DNA from: Acanthaster planci
Lineage: Eukaryota; Echinodermata; Asteroidea; Valvatida; Acanthasteridae
Length of the DNA: 64,000 nt
Assembly: GCF_001949145.1 (NCBI RefSeq)
Contig: NW_019091433.1
Span: 602,831-666,830, forward strand
Direction: 5' to 3'
Shown here: positions 47,346 to 59,800 of the stretch, piece by piece
Numbering within the stretch: position 1 is the stretch's first letter
How the letters are laid out: each line of letters opens with the position of its first letter
Program-made: the position numbers and the translations under genes
Notes under the pieces: model-generated
Database searches by the model: none
The model's input: the letters and a program-made list of their open reading frames with translations, nothing else
Told to the model about the DNA's origin: nothing

Positions 47346-47898
47346 TTAGGGGCTCCGTATGCTGCCGATGCTGCATTGAGAACTGTGTCTCTTGGTCGGC
47401 TATGTGCCGAGCGGGGGGGGCCAACTGCTACAAGATCTTTATTTAATGGGGTTCGAAGTTTAGGACGCCCTCAGTCACGTTGGGTGCAGACTTGATGTAG
47501 GCTGGCTCGTGAAGGTAGACAACGCGCGGGAAAATGAACGAGTTATCACTTCTTCAGTGATGCACGATCAAATAATCTGTGTTCGTACACTTCAGCTCAC
47601 TTCCGCCCACAATGGCAATGGCGGCGCGCGACCTTGTCCGAGTCGGCACACGCACCGAACAAATTTGATGAAGATGCGATGAGTCGTAGACATCAAAGTC
47701 GCTACACGGAAAGAATGGGAACTCCAATATAGGAGGGAAAAGGACAAGGGAAGCAGACATAAACGAAAACAATCTTTGTGCATCCACTCGGAAAAACTCC
47801 AAGTGAAAAGCTGCCTATCCCATAATAATTCGAAAAGCCAGAAAATAAAAGGAAAATGCCAAACGGAAGAGTAGACCTAGGCCTAACAGTAACATATG

Positions 47899-48074
47899 CA
47901 GCAAGGTATGAGACGGAGAGAACCCCTACTGCTTTGTGTTGGTCATTGTCTCGCAGGAATCTGGGGAATTCCTTTCAGACATCTTGGGGGGGGGGTGTTA
48001 AGTAACAATAGTCTGGAATGTGTATAAGGGATTGGACATGTTCGGGGGGTACCCCTCGGTCTCATTTCTTGTTG
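47899..48074. mobile_element. MITE with GTATGAGACGGAGAG ends, copy 1
   Basis: Left end CAGCAAGGTATGAGACGGAG, right end (inverted) CAACAAGAAATGAGACCGAG. The interior has AACAATAGTCTGGA and GATTGGACATGTT, both shared with the copy at 54582-54713. Confidence 0.75.
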
Positions 48075-48140
48075 GGTGTAGGTATAGTCCGGCCACATGC
48101 ATGTATCTTATAATCCGTTCAATAATTGTGGCGGTAACTT

Positions 48141-48190
48141 AACCCTAAAAGAGCCGGGTTATTTTGGGCCAGCTCATTGGCGGGTGGAGG
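48141..48190. repeat. TTAACCCT terminal fragment of the TTAA family
   Basis: TTAACCCTAAAAGAGCCGGG followed by TTATTTTGGGCCAGCTCATT and a G run. It matches the outer end of the element at 44731-45138. The opposite end was not identified. Confidence 0.5.
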
Positions 48191-48299
48191 GGGGGTCCAT
48201 TATTCTTTTAAATCTCAGCTTTGTCCGTACTGCAGCTTCGTCCTGGAGTCCCAAAATCCTCTTTTGAACATTTAACTGTTATCCGGGAAAAAATTAATT

Positions 48300-48565
48300 A
48301 AAGGCAAACGAGTGAACAACTCACTCTCAAAAGGAGTGAGTCCCTCATGAATCCACTCCAAAAAGAGTGAAAACCACTCAAAAAGAGGAGCCATATATAA
48401 AAGACGACTCCTTTTTTTTCGCTCGGAGAAGTCATTTGTGGCTCCTTGGCCGAGTGGAAATTTCACCTTTTTGGAGTGGTTTTCACCCTGTTTGGAGTGG
48501 TCTTCACTCTTTTTGAGTAGCTTTTCACGGGGCTCACTCTTTTCGAGAGTACGTTTTTCCCACTG
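48300..48565. repeat. fold-back element rich in ACTCCAAAAAGAGTG
   Basis: Left CACTCTCAAAAGGAGTGAGT and right GGGGCTCACTCTTTTCGAGA are inverse to each other. Between them the motif CACTCCAAAAAGAGTGAAAA and its inverse alternate. This fits a MITE with internal sub-repeats. Confidence 0.65.
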
Positions 48566-48957
48566 TTTCGAATTTAGATAGCTAAATCGGGTGGATTATT
48601 CCTTAGTCTATTTGGTCCATACCCAGATTTTCCTTCTTGTTTTTGTTAGGATCGGTGCATGCGCATGGGGTCATTGCCGGCGTGAACGGATTTCGCCTGA
48701 AAGAACTAAACAGACGTACTTCTGAAGTTCATTGAATAGGCGCCACACCCCACTGCATACGCTTTGTGTGTCTAAACGGAAAGGCAAGTGTTCAGCTGGG
48801 CCACGGATGGACATTATAGTTGGCCTACTTTCGAACTACCGAGTTCACGCTGATTCAAACTACTAACTGTGACAAATGTCAGCGTCCTGTGTGTGAGACT
48901 CGATCGGCAGGGTCACAGTGGTTGCACCAACGAAAGTGCCAACGTTCCTGACGTAAA

Positions 48958-49134
48958 ATGTCGTCGAAATTGAAGAAGACGTTTCGTTTCAAGACGGTGA
49001 AGATGCCCACAGTTCACGAACCGATTTTGACAGACGATGAGCGTCACGAGCTCAGCAGCTACGATTACCACTGGCATAACGTTGTGTTTGAAGGCGGCGG
49101 CAATAAAGGCCTTGCTTATTGCGGAGCAGTCAGG
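48958..49134 (+). CDS. patatin-like phospholipase, alternative first exon 1a
   Basis: 59 codons ending in phase 0 at donor AGG|gtaggt. An in-frame TGA lies nine bases upstream of the ATG. It encodes KLKKTFRFKTVKMP, then HNVVFEGGGNKGLAYCGAVR. GGGNKG (residues 46-51) is the oxyanion hole of patatin-like lipases. It is 49/58 identical to exon 1b (53693) by hand alignment, with one extra residue near the start, while the flanking non-coding sequence is unrelated. No following exon was found before 53693, so it most likely joins the shared exon 2 at 55364 as an alternative start. It could instead be a duplicated remnant. Confidence 0.8.
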
Positions 49135-50044
49135 GTAGGTGTATTCTTCAGCAGTATTGACCCATTCTGGTGACACGCTGGCTTATAGCTCGGACTTACG
49201 GGTGCATGTTCTCAGAGAACGTGACTGAAGGTGTGTCAATTTGGTAAGCACACAGGTATCGCATGCTGCAACAATGGGCCATCATGTCTTAGCCTGGTCT
49301 CAAGCAGCCAGGGCTTCATATTTTGCCACTGCTATAGGGCCTATATCCCGTAGCGACGAACTGTAGCCATTGATACCCTTCTGGTGACAAAGAAACCAGT
49401 GAATTCTATAGTTGTATACATAGAGACGTCGCAAGGCGTATGTTTACAATTTTTCACTCAGAAATCCACTGTATTTCTTCATTAAGCAGGGGCCCATATC
49501 TGTCCAGCGTTCTTGACTCGCTGGCGTTTCACTTTTCCTATCAACTATGAGACTTTGTATTGACGTCCAAAGCAACGTGATCGTAACGGGAGTTTTGTTT
49601 TTATTATTACACATGTGTGCTTACACAGAGAGGTGTCATAGAAGAAGTTCGTTCCGTCTTTTCATAACTTCACACTGTAGGCCTAGGTTTGAGAATGAAG
49701 GGTTCAGCTGGTGTTATACCATTGAAATTCTTTCTCTTGCCTATCGAATCGGCTTTAGATCGGGAGGTAAAATTTGGGAACCTTGGTGGACATGTACATG
49801 CAACTGATGTTTTCCGTTAACTTAACTGTGACGCTTCCTGGCAAGAATTCTATATATAGGACGCCACTAAGTGTCCCTGCAATGACTCATTAGTCACCTG
49901 AAAGCAATAAAATGTCCTAAAAAGTCAAATTTAGCAGTGACAATTATATTGAGGTATTCACCTAGAAAGCACTTAGAATTTAGATCATTTCATGGAGTTT
50001 GTGAAAGGGTGTCAAGCGGTGTCCGTATTAATTTCCCCGAATAA

Positions 50045-50190
50045 ATACGGGCAATTCACAACAGTGCGCCTCCAAGAGTTTGCAACGCGACGACCAATCA
50101 CATTTCGCGAAATCTGTCGACCCAATGCACGTTTGGAAAGGGTCGACAGATTTGAAAACTCCTGGAGGCGTGCTGTTGTGCATCGACGGT
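50045..50190. mobile_element. palindromic MITE, family CACAACAGTGCGCC, copy 2
   Basis: Left ACGGGCAATTCACAACAGTG with GAGTTTGCAACGCGACGACC. The right inverse reads GATGCACAACAGCACGCCTC. The GTCGACC boxes pair. The flanks are compatible with a TA target. Homologous to 24797-24952. Confidence 0.8.
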
Positions 50191-50374
50191 ATTTCAGCTG
50201 CTGTGTTAATGTTTGGTGTCGTTGAAGGAATGTCTATTATAATTGTTCATACTAATCATCTTCAGCTGCCGAAGACGTTGTTGTTACCCGGATTGTTCCG
50301 TTGGTCGGTGTTTTTTGTGTTGGTGCACAGGCTCTATAGGCTTGCTTGGTTCTGCTCACGGGCGTTGTTTTTCT

Positions 50375-51334
50375 TCAAAGTACAAATTTGTGGTTTGAAC
50401 TCTGGGAGGTTTTCATCAAAGGACACCTATCCCCATTTGAAGACACTCGAGGCTGTCGGATGGTTTGACAAATTTCACCTTTTTTCATTTTGCCACGTTG
50501 TTGACAGTTGAGGCAGACGTGGTCTTTCATGCCATCTTCTCTTTTATTTTCTATTCTTTGTGGTAGATGGTTGATTTGATCCAGGTATAGTTTACGAAAA
50601 GGCTTGACCAGTATGGATATGTTTAGGCCTACAAATCGCTTGGCCTTGTACGTTGTTTGCCCATGCGTACCGGGTACCAATGATTTGACGGCACTGAATA
50701 GCTTGAGTCGCTATGTTTCTGTTTGGGGACAGAGATAGGAATACATGTATCTCATATCATCATCAGCCACAAAAGGGCTGTTATCAAGGAACCCGATGTG
50801 TTGCCGCCATAGTGAAATCCCAGTGGCAACTGGCAACTACGCTACAATCCTTCCACTAGCTGGGCTCTCTATGGTGTCACAGCCTAAAACCTTTTCAGCA
50901 ACCGTGCCGATCTCTGCTTTGCGCTTGCAAGAGGCTGGTCTTTGAAGGATATTGGTCCAGTATATATTGGTGTGCCCCCCTCGTTATGCTGGCGTATTTC
51001 ACCCGGCATTTCCGTCAGTTGAATGCTGCTTTCTTCTTTTAAATCTGTGCAAAACCTATTGATGATTTCTTCTTTAGTCCAGATTGGTCACTGTGATTAT
51101 TTCGTCCGCAAAAAAAAAATTTTTAAGGCTTGATTTGTTCGTCGATTGCTTGTCGATACGGACCTGAAATAGAGCAAAGGCTACGACAACGTGATTCATC
51201 CAAATTATGTCTTTTATATGGGCTTGCTTTCTCGTGTACCCCACAAATGTATTTGCAAATGACGTTACCCCGAAGTGCTGCTTGATAAACGTAATCTGTT
51301 GTTTGTTTGCAACATCGTTATGCCAAATCGACAC
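50375..51334 (-). pseudogene. degenerate coding-like tract, unidentified
   Basis: Three successive minus-strand frames look protein-like but are broken by stops and frame changes. 51334-51074 contains ITFIKQHFGVTSFANTFVGY and IKDIIWMNHVVVAFALFQVR. About 51085-50895 contains WTKEEIINRFCTDLKEESSI and EGGTPIYTGPISFKDQPLA. 50680-50375 contains FRKLYLDQINHLPQRI and CLNCQQRGKMKKGE. Composition and lack of introns suggest a decayed mobile-element protein or retrocopy. I do not recognise the family. Confidence 0.35.
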
Positions 51335-53692
51335 AAGCCTTTATCGATTCTTGATGAGTAATGTACGGTACTGATTTGTATCGACACTTCATTAAAACCC
51401 TCTGAATGTTATTCGAATGTCAACTGATATAACAGGTCAATTAATGGTGAGTTGTCGTGACAGAATAAAAACACAATGAAGATCTACACTGTGATGTTAT
51501 TTTACGCTCAACATGAGGTACATCAAGAGTATAGAAAAACAAAATAACGCGACCCCGTCATAATATATGTATTCCCATTAATAAGAATCAACTGCTTCCA
51601 ACCATGGAGTCCAACAATTGTTTTCCTCCAAAATAGAAGTAGTTAATACATGTATAAAACACCACCTCCATTAGAAATTCAGCTTTTGTCAGAACTGGAA
51701 ATAGAACATATGTCTGAATATAGGCTCTCCCCATCTTCACCGCAATCCGTCATTAATGGCAAAATTCGAAGCCACTACCGCTATAGATACCGGACCCGGA
51801 TCACACTGCCTGTGTCGCAGCATGATCCCGGTGGCGATCAGTTGTGTTAACTAAAGTGAGGCACCTGCAGTGCTCTTTTGAGAACATAATAAACGTGTAA
51901 GGCTCATGACTTGAAGAGATTTAAGCGAAAGTTGAAAAGTGCATCCTTTACTCTGCAATGTCATGTTGCAGGACTGTCAACTCTAGCAAACCGATGAGGA
52001 CCCCCCAACGCTGTCGCATTATGTGCTTGCCCGGCCAAGTTCATTATAATCAAGTTCATTCAATTTGGAGGCAGGTAACTTCACACAATGCAAACATGAA
52101 ACTTGCAAATATATATAATATCGGCCCATAAGCTATAGCGTGCGAGGCTAGGGATTTAGGACACATTTTCCTTATATACCCTTGTTAGTTTCTCATACAT
52201 ACCACGCAGTCGTTGGAGCGCGAGATCCTGATTATATTTCGTAACCTAAGAAGTCTTCTTCCTATCGAGATCATGGCAAATACAGCAAGACCCAGGGCTT
52301 CATATTTTGGGACTCGACCCAAAGTTGTAACTAGTCAAGCTTTCTTGTAAACTTTCAAGCATGTAAGAATATGAGGGCAAGAAAAAAATCCACATGCCCT
52401 GTAAAGTTTGCTAAAATATCGTTGGTAGATCAGCCCTGTTTTGATTTCTCAACGGCTGTCAAATCTTGCTCCTAAAGGGGCTACGGATGCACTTCTTAGT
52501 GAGGCTTCTCAGGCATTGGGCGAACGTGTATACGTCCATATCCTCTGTCGCCTAATGCTGAAGCACAGTAAGTAACACATTTATTGGTAGTGTATACGAT
52601 TCTTCAAGCAATATGTGTGAGGTTTGTAAATTGTCATGAGAATAACGTAGAACGTCGTCTGTTTTGTTACTTAAGCCTTCGGTCCGCCAGTAGGGCTATA
52701 AGTTTCCTCTAAATTTCTAAACTATCTGAACTTATTTCTGGTGGGTTTCCTCGTTTTAAATCCCTCCCGTTTAATCACCATTTTGCCCGGAAAATATCTC
52801 CAGCCCACGGACTATCCCTTTGTCACCACGTCCTATTCTCGTCATGGTTATATTAAGTAGGTCCGGTACGGCGGTAGGTTTTCGCCGGAAGCAAAGTACG
52901 TGCGCAGTGCAGACGCGCCGTAGAACCTTTCCAAAATGTGCGGCCACCACATTCCGGATGAGCGTTTCACTCGTCGCCTGCAGGCAAAATGAAACGGAGA
53001 TTTTCAAATGTTGGCTTCGCACAAAACATGGCTGCACACTCCATTTTCACAAATTGCTTTACGTTAGTCCCTAAAGTGAAAAAACTTTGGCTAAATATAG
53101 CTCCGTTTAATTAAAAAAAAATCACATTGTCAGATGCTGGAGCATTCTCATTTGTCTCACAATAGATGATTCTGTAGGCTGGGATGAAGCCACAATAGGA
53201 GCAAAGCTGAGTTTTTAAAAATGGTCTTGAGTTGCACGCAGCCTTCCGCACCGTACCGGTACGCGGTATGGGTGCATGTACATGTATATGTAAACTGTAT
53301 ACATGTCCATTACTACTCAGCAACAAGCGACATGCAAGCATGCACTGTACTCATTGATTCATTGCGTGTACGAAGTCATGGAAGTACGTACATGTACATG
53401 TACATGTACAGTAGTTGGTCGCTTGTGAACAGACAGTACAGGTGTTTGATCAATGCAAGTTTATTGAACAACCACACCGTTGTCACACCCATACGTAGTT
53501 TTCTCTGAACACTGATGGAAGGCCGAGCGTGGACTTCTTATGGACAGTAGTATTCTGGAATCATTCAGCTCTCGTCGAACAGTTTGAATCAAAAGTTTTC
53601 AGTGTGCTTGTGTGCCGATCGACCATCGGCTAGACCACACTCAACAGAACCACCAGTAGGCCTACCAACGCTCACAGTGACAAACATTAATC

Positions 53693-53866
53693 ATGGCGAA
53701 ATTGAAGAAGACATTTCGCTTCAAGACAGTGAAGATGCCCAAAGTTCACGAACCGATTTTGATGGATGATGAGCGTGACGAGCTTGGTGATTATCAGTAT
53801 CCCTGGCATAACATCGTTTTTGAAGGCGGCGGCAACAAAGGCTTGGCTTATTGCGGAGCTGTCAGG
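53693..53866 (+). CDS. patatin-like phospholipase first exon 1b
   Basis: 58 codons, donor AGG|gtaggt in phase 0. Starts MAKLKKTFRFKTVKMPKVHE and ends GGGNKGLAYCGAVR. It is the nearer of the two first exons to the shared exon 2. Confidence 0.88.
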
Positions 53867-56800
53867 GTAGGTTTCACCAATCAACAGCAAACAGTGTGAA
53901 TAGTCAGTGGAGATTCGACGTACATTGTACGAACCACGATAACCTTATTCAAGTGCCATCAGCAGTTCCCCCTACGGCCAGTGACTTTCTCATAGCATAG
54001 TTTAGAGACCTGTCTATTGTCTACTCTCATACACCTACATGTATTTAGTTCTGTGAGGCTGACACAGGTGTTACTCATTCCCTCAAACTCCATGCAGAAT
54101 TTGAAGTGCAAACAAATAATGAAATGGGTATTTTTCTGTGAACGTGTCAAGTATCTTTTAATATTCAGCTGGCACTGATCCAATAATAACCAGTGACTGT
54201 TATTTTAACCTAATGGAAGGGAGAGAATGTGGCTTTGAGCCCAAGATGTGTCTTAATATTTTCTCCCTAACCCTCAAACCTTGTAATGTAAATTCTTTAA
54301 TTGGTTTAATGTGTAAATAAAGTCCTTCAGGAAGGATTCTATACCAGACCATCACAGGTCTTGAGTTTCATAAACACCGACCAGTTTGAAAAGGAGTAGG
54401 GAACTTTTAACAAAGAAATGGGCGGGCCAGAAGCTCGGAGGAACAGACTTGAAAAATAGGATAATGGTGGTGGTGTGTAGGCCTATGATGTGCCAAAATA
54501 ATGATGGTGTAATGTGGAACTCTTTGTGAAGATGATAGGGCTGATTGGCTGTTGATGATATTCCTGTTTTTTCACCATATGAAGCAAGATATGAGATGGA
54601 GAGAACCCCCCCTCCTCTAGGGGGATGTATTAGATAACAATAGTCTAGAGTGTGTATAGTGATTGGACATGTTGGGGGTACTCCTCGGTCTCATTTCTTG
54701 CTGGATATTCTTCTTGTTTCAAGGCACGCATAAACCAAAGTTCTGACATAACTTTTTTGAACAATTAAGAACTTAAATCAGCTTGTGTCGAAAGTACAAA
54801 TTTCCTCACACCACCCCCAGGAGACAGGGGTCCCCAAAAGGGCAGAATATGGACTTCTGTTAGTATGTGGCCCTCACAGATTTTTAATTTCCTTCAATCT
54901 CTTTCAGATACTATGTAAAAAAGTGGGGAAAAACAAAATTTCCACTCCACACACGTAGAACTGGCTTTTAATATTACGAATTGTTTCATACAAAGGAAGT
55001 GCGTATATGTACTTTGTATGTGTACATGTGTGGGCGTGACTGAGATGTTTTCCAGGGAAGGGGGCAAAACATTAAAAAAACAAAGAACTCGCTAACAGTG
55101 GAAAGGGGTCGGGTTCAATTTTTTTTCCAAGAAACTTGGTGATTTCCATCCCCTCGTTGCGTTTTATTTCTTTTTGCTGTTTGTTTTTTGCTTATTGGTT
55201 TTCAACATTAATTTTTTTTTTACCAGGGGTGGATGGGGAGGGGGAATATGGACCCTGCATCCCCCCATGACACCCATCAGTAGGTGTGTTCTTGTTTTCT
55301 ATTAACAGTGCATCTGTCTGTGCAAATGAATTTAATCAGTGTGTTGTCGACTTGTCTCGTCAGGTGCTTGAAGAAACAGGAATATGGAGTCAGGTCAAAC
55401 GAATTGCTGGGACCAGTGCTGGGGCGATGACAGCGGGATTGCTTGCGGTGGGATACAATTCTCACGACCTTGAGGCATTCTTGAAGCAGCCTGACCTACA
55501 GAAGATTTTCCTCGGTAAGCTTATGTGGGTAGATTAAAAACCTACATGTACACGACTCCGAACTTGCAGTGTGTTTAATGCATGCACCTCCACGGCGTAA
55601 CTGATGGAGTTCAGAATTTCCATCGTGGAGATTAGGTTTTGAGTGCATCAGCACAAAGTTGAAGCATTTCATGAAGTCTGAAGTCACTGTTCAAACATAT
55701 ACAAACGGTACATGAATACGGTACAGCACATCTGTGCACATGTACTGTACGTGTACACACTTTGAGTTGTACTGTTGTCACTTGACACAGTATTTTGTAC
55801 CGTACATGTGGTTACCTGACACCGAGTTTAAAAATGTCACGCTGTATTGTACAGTGCTGGGGAAGCGTGAAAAAGCCATATGGATGGTTGTATTTGTTAC
55901 AACTCGGTGAGCCAACAAGACTTTGTGCACACTGTTTGATTCTTTCAGAAATTTCAAGTGATACGCTGTTCATTGCCGGGTGATGTAACATTTAGAAATT
56001 AAAAGCGAACAATTCCTGCCACAAAATTTACAAAAAAGTTACTTCAGAGAGCTGTTCCCATGCTCTGTCTTTGCCAGATTGTTCCATTTATTGAAATGTT
56101 GTTAAGCACCAGACATTCCAGAATTTGTCTATAGGCCAGGGCTGAGGTTTCAGCCATGTCAGGAGAAGCTGTTGATTACTTTAAAACCATTATGGGTGCA
56201 CCCCTATAAATAAATTCCCATAGACACCAGTCATAAAACCCTATACTTCAAAGTTATTTTAAAAATACTAATAACTCTCACAGGTGTCCAGGCTGGACAG
56301 AAAAATGATGTTAGACATGTCCTTGTTCATTTTCCTTTTAATTTTACTGGGTGGACCAATGAATTTTTTTAGAAATTCTCACCCAATGCAGACCATCCCT
56401 TAAATGAAGAATATTTCCCAAACTGGGAAAATTAGCCATATTGAAAAAGCATCCCTCCGCAAAACAGCTAAATAGTGCTACTTTCGGATCCAATGGCATC
56501 CAAATTGCTCAGAATTGGAAGCCCTTAGTCCAGGCCACAGGTTCAGTGCCATATTTCTCCAATTCCCCAATTCCATCGCTCTCAGCACTCTCTAATACAT
56601 AGAATATGTTGAGTATATAACTTTTATTAATGAGCCTGGCAGACATGTTTGTGACCTATTTACAGAGGTGCACCCTTATGTTTTATGCTAATACCTGAGC
56701 TTCAGAAAATTGAAAAACGCCATGCTATTGATGGGACTTGAGATTCCCACAACCGTTTGGTGTTACATTACCAGCAGCACTTAGCCGAAATGGAGTGAAC

Positions 56801-59800
56801 CTGAGGCTGAACCCATTACACACGCTTGTATTTGTTGGAGGTCAAACCTGTGGCCTTAGTTTCCACAGGTCACCATTGTGTATTGTACAGGTACACATTG
56901 GGCACCAGGAATAATGCCCTCGTGTGACCTGAAATGACATTGAATTCAGTGATGTCAGTGAAAGGCCTCCAGTTAGGCCAGTGTCTCTTTTCTTCAGTTA
57001 CAATCGGATCATTTTTGCATTTGAATTCAATATGTTCACGCACTTCTGTTACCATATCAAAGCCTGTGTGAAAAGGGGTTATGAGGCTGGTACCCTTTGT
57101 TGCTTACATCATGGAGGTAGAAATACATGTACATGTACCTCCAGGTTTACAAGCATCTTTGCAACTCTACATGTACACAACCACATGTAGTGAATAAATA
57201 CATACCTGATGCAAACTTGGCTGTGCATGTAACGGTAGTTTGCCTTCTGTGGCCTCCGTAGTTGCAAAGGCATTTATTGTAACAAGCCTTGCTGCCTGAC
57301 CCAGGTTATGGCGCATGTTACAATATATAAGCCTTTTGCGAGTTAAATTTGAATAAAAGCTGGTACACTGAGTTCTTGACATTCACGCCAGTAAACAGCA
57401 ATTTGACTTCTTCATACTAAAGACACTGTTGCTGTACACATTTGTACATGTACTTTGTGATTTGGGGCAAGCTTTTGCTGAGTTACATGTACAAGCTTTT
57501 GCTGAGATACATGTACATAAATTGCATCAATACACTTAATGGATAAGAAAGGCACAAAGGAACCAGTGCATTCCAGAGAGGGTGGTCACTATACAAAAGC
57601 TTGCCGTGAATCACAAGGTATAGCAACAGTATCATTAGTTTCGGGAATTCAAATTGTTATGTTTATGTGCTATCAGATTTTTTCAGTGTACCGTGTACCA
57701 GATTTTTTTTAATTTGAACTGGCAAAAGGCTTATTAATAAAAAGGAAACCACAATACCGTTAGGATAAAAGCTGTATCCAGGGGAGGGCTGTACATGTAT
57801 GCCCCCTTTTTATTGGGCGATACATTCTCCTTTCTCCTCACTGTCAACAGGTGATTTGATAAGTTTGAAGACAGAAAAATCACAGAGAATAACATTGTCC
57901 TGTACATGGGTACATGTATTTGGGTTCATCTCTATTTGTGTTTTTGTAATTATGCTGAATATCGCCCCTTCCCCCATTGATCTGCCACTGGTATTCCGTG
58001 ATAGCCTTCTCCATGGTGCCCAATTTACATGTACTTGTTTTGCCACTTGAATTTCATATTTACATGTAGGTACTTAATCCCCAGTCTACAACTTGAGCAG
58101 TTACATGTATTTTTGAGATCATTTGAGTTACATGTAATACAGTTCAATATTTGCATTCCACATTAATTACGTGACCGGGGGGGGGAGTACAGAGAATTAT
58201 TGAAAGGGATTTCTTTGCTTGTGTCATTTTCCTTTCTTCAAAAGTGTAAAAAGCTCCCAATTGTACCAGTAGCCTCCCCCCTCAGGCATGTCAGGAAGGC
58301 AACGAAAAGTCACGTTTTGAGTCCCTCCTTAAAATATCCCCCCCCAAGAAAAAAAAAACAAAAAGTTCTACAAACTGCTGCATCATGGGTAGCTTGAGAA
58401 TTTGGTAAATGATTTTCTTTCCAAAGTTTTATTGTACAGTATATATACATGAACAATACTCCGGGGGAAAGGATGGGTTAGTGCCACCAATGTTACGTTG
58501 TATCTTATTTGCTACGTGGACATGAGTGCACACACATCCCTGGGCTGCGACAATTTAACCCTGACTACACGTGCAGCTGCCACAGCAACATTTACATGTA
58601 CTTACCAGGCCCTGCAGGCCAGGGACAGGCGGGTTACCCTGTGCATGAGAATGATTGACCGCAAGACATTTGTCTGGTTCCCAGGGTTCCCTATTCTTTA
58701 TCGCATTACAGGCCATGTGTAAGTATTATATCATCCTGTCCATCGACTACAATGCAACGAAAAACATTTGAGCGAAACCATTTCATTTTTTTTTCAATAT
58801 GTTAAAAAAGTTGGTCAAAAAACGGTCATGTTGAACCAAGGGATTTCCTTCATATTTCTGCAGAGAAAAAACCATGGTGACGTACATGTACATGTACCTA
58901 AGAAATAGAAATGGAATGTTAAAAAAGCATTTTTACAAAAAGATCCTTTTTGTTCATGGATTTTAGGGGTGTCACCAAAGAGGCGACTAAATGGTAACTG
59001 TTACGAAACCCAAATATAATTTTGTGAAATCATATTTTATTTTAATTATTATTTTATTTTAATTACATATGAAAAATATATGTAATCCCAACAGATACTG
59101 TACATCGTATGGTTGTGAAAATTATTTTTTTTCCTTTTTTACTATTACGTACACCCCTTTTTTACAAATGGAAGTGGCTCACAGACAGCCCTTCACAAGT
59201 ATCCTAAACGAATGAAATGCAGACCACTTACATAATAGGGTACGGTACATGTACACTGCAACACAAGTCTCTTTGCCATTTGAATTCTGGCCATGACAAA
59301 AGTTGGATGCATATTTATTATTGTGTTCAGGTACAATGGGCAAAGGTGACCTTGTGCATGAAGTTAAAGTTGCACTGGTACATGTACATGTATGTGACAG
59401 ATATTTTGTGTATCAACAAACCAGTTCTGCATTTTTGCTCTTCATGGTTGTGAGATTGAAGACTTTTCCATACTGTACTTGTGGAAATCTCATAGTAATA
59501 TCTGAGCCGTTGTCCAAATTCTGGTTTCAGTGGTGCAAATGTTTTTTTGTGGAAAACTTCGCATCACACATGTTGCCTGTGTTAAGTGTGTACGTATCCG
59601 GTACATGTGCGTGTTTGGGTATGGTACGGTAGATTAGCATTCCAGTGCTGTGTTTGTTTCTGCCCAAACACATACATGTAGCAGTGTACCGTATGGGATT
59701 TACAATAGTACTGTAAGCTCAATCGAACTGGTTGGAATTCTTCAGAGATTTTCTTTGATAATTCTAATAAAGTAAGAATCAATCCTGATTCTTTGCTACT

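Larger units (their letters stand above)
44298..48957. other. VRK1 3' flank and spacer to the phospholipase gene
   Basis: The VRK1 3' untranslated region presumably starts here; no canonical polyadenylation signal stood out close to the stop. The rest is packed with fold-back elements (44731, 45263, 45465, 46970, 47899, 48300; listed separately). No further exon was recognised. Confidence 0.6.
49135..53692. other. interval between the two phospholipase first exons
   Basis: No patatin exon 2 or later exon was found here. It contains the palindromic MITE at 50045-50190, a stop-riddled coding-like tract on the minus strand (50375-51334), and ACATGTAC tandem runs (53269-53290, 53385-53411). Confidence 0.65.

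Noticed and set aside
49992-50225. 77-codon plus-strand open frame over the palindromic MITE
   Set aside because: It is produced by the fold-back repeat and has no homology signal.
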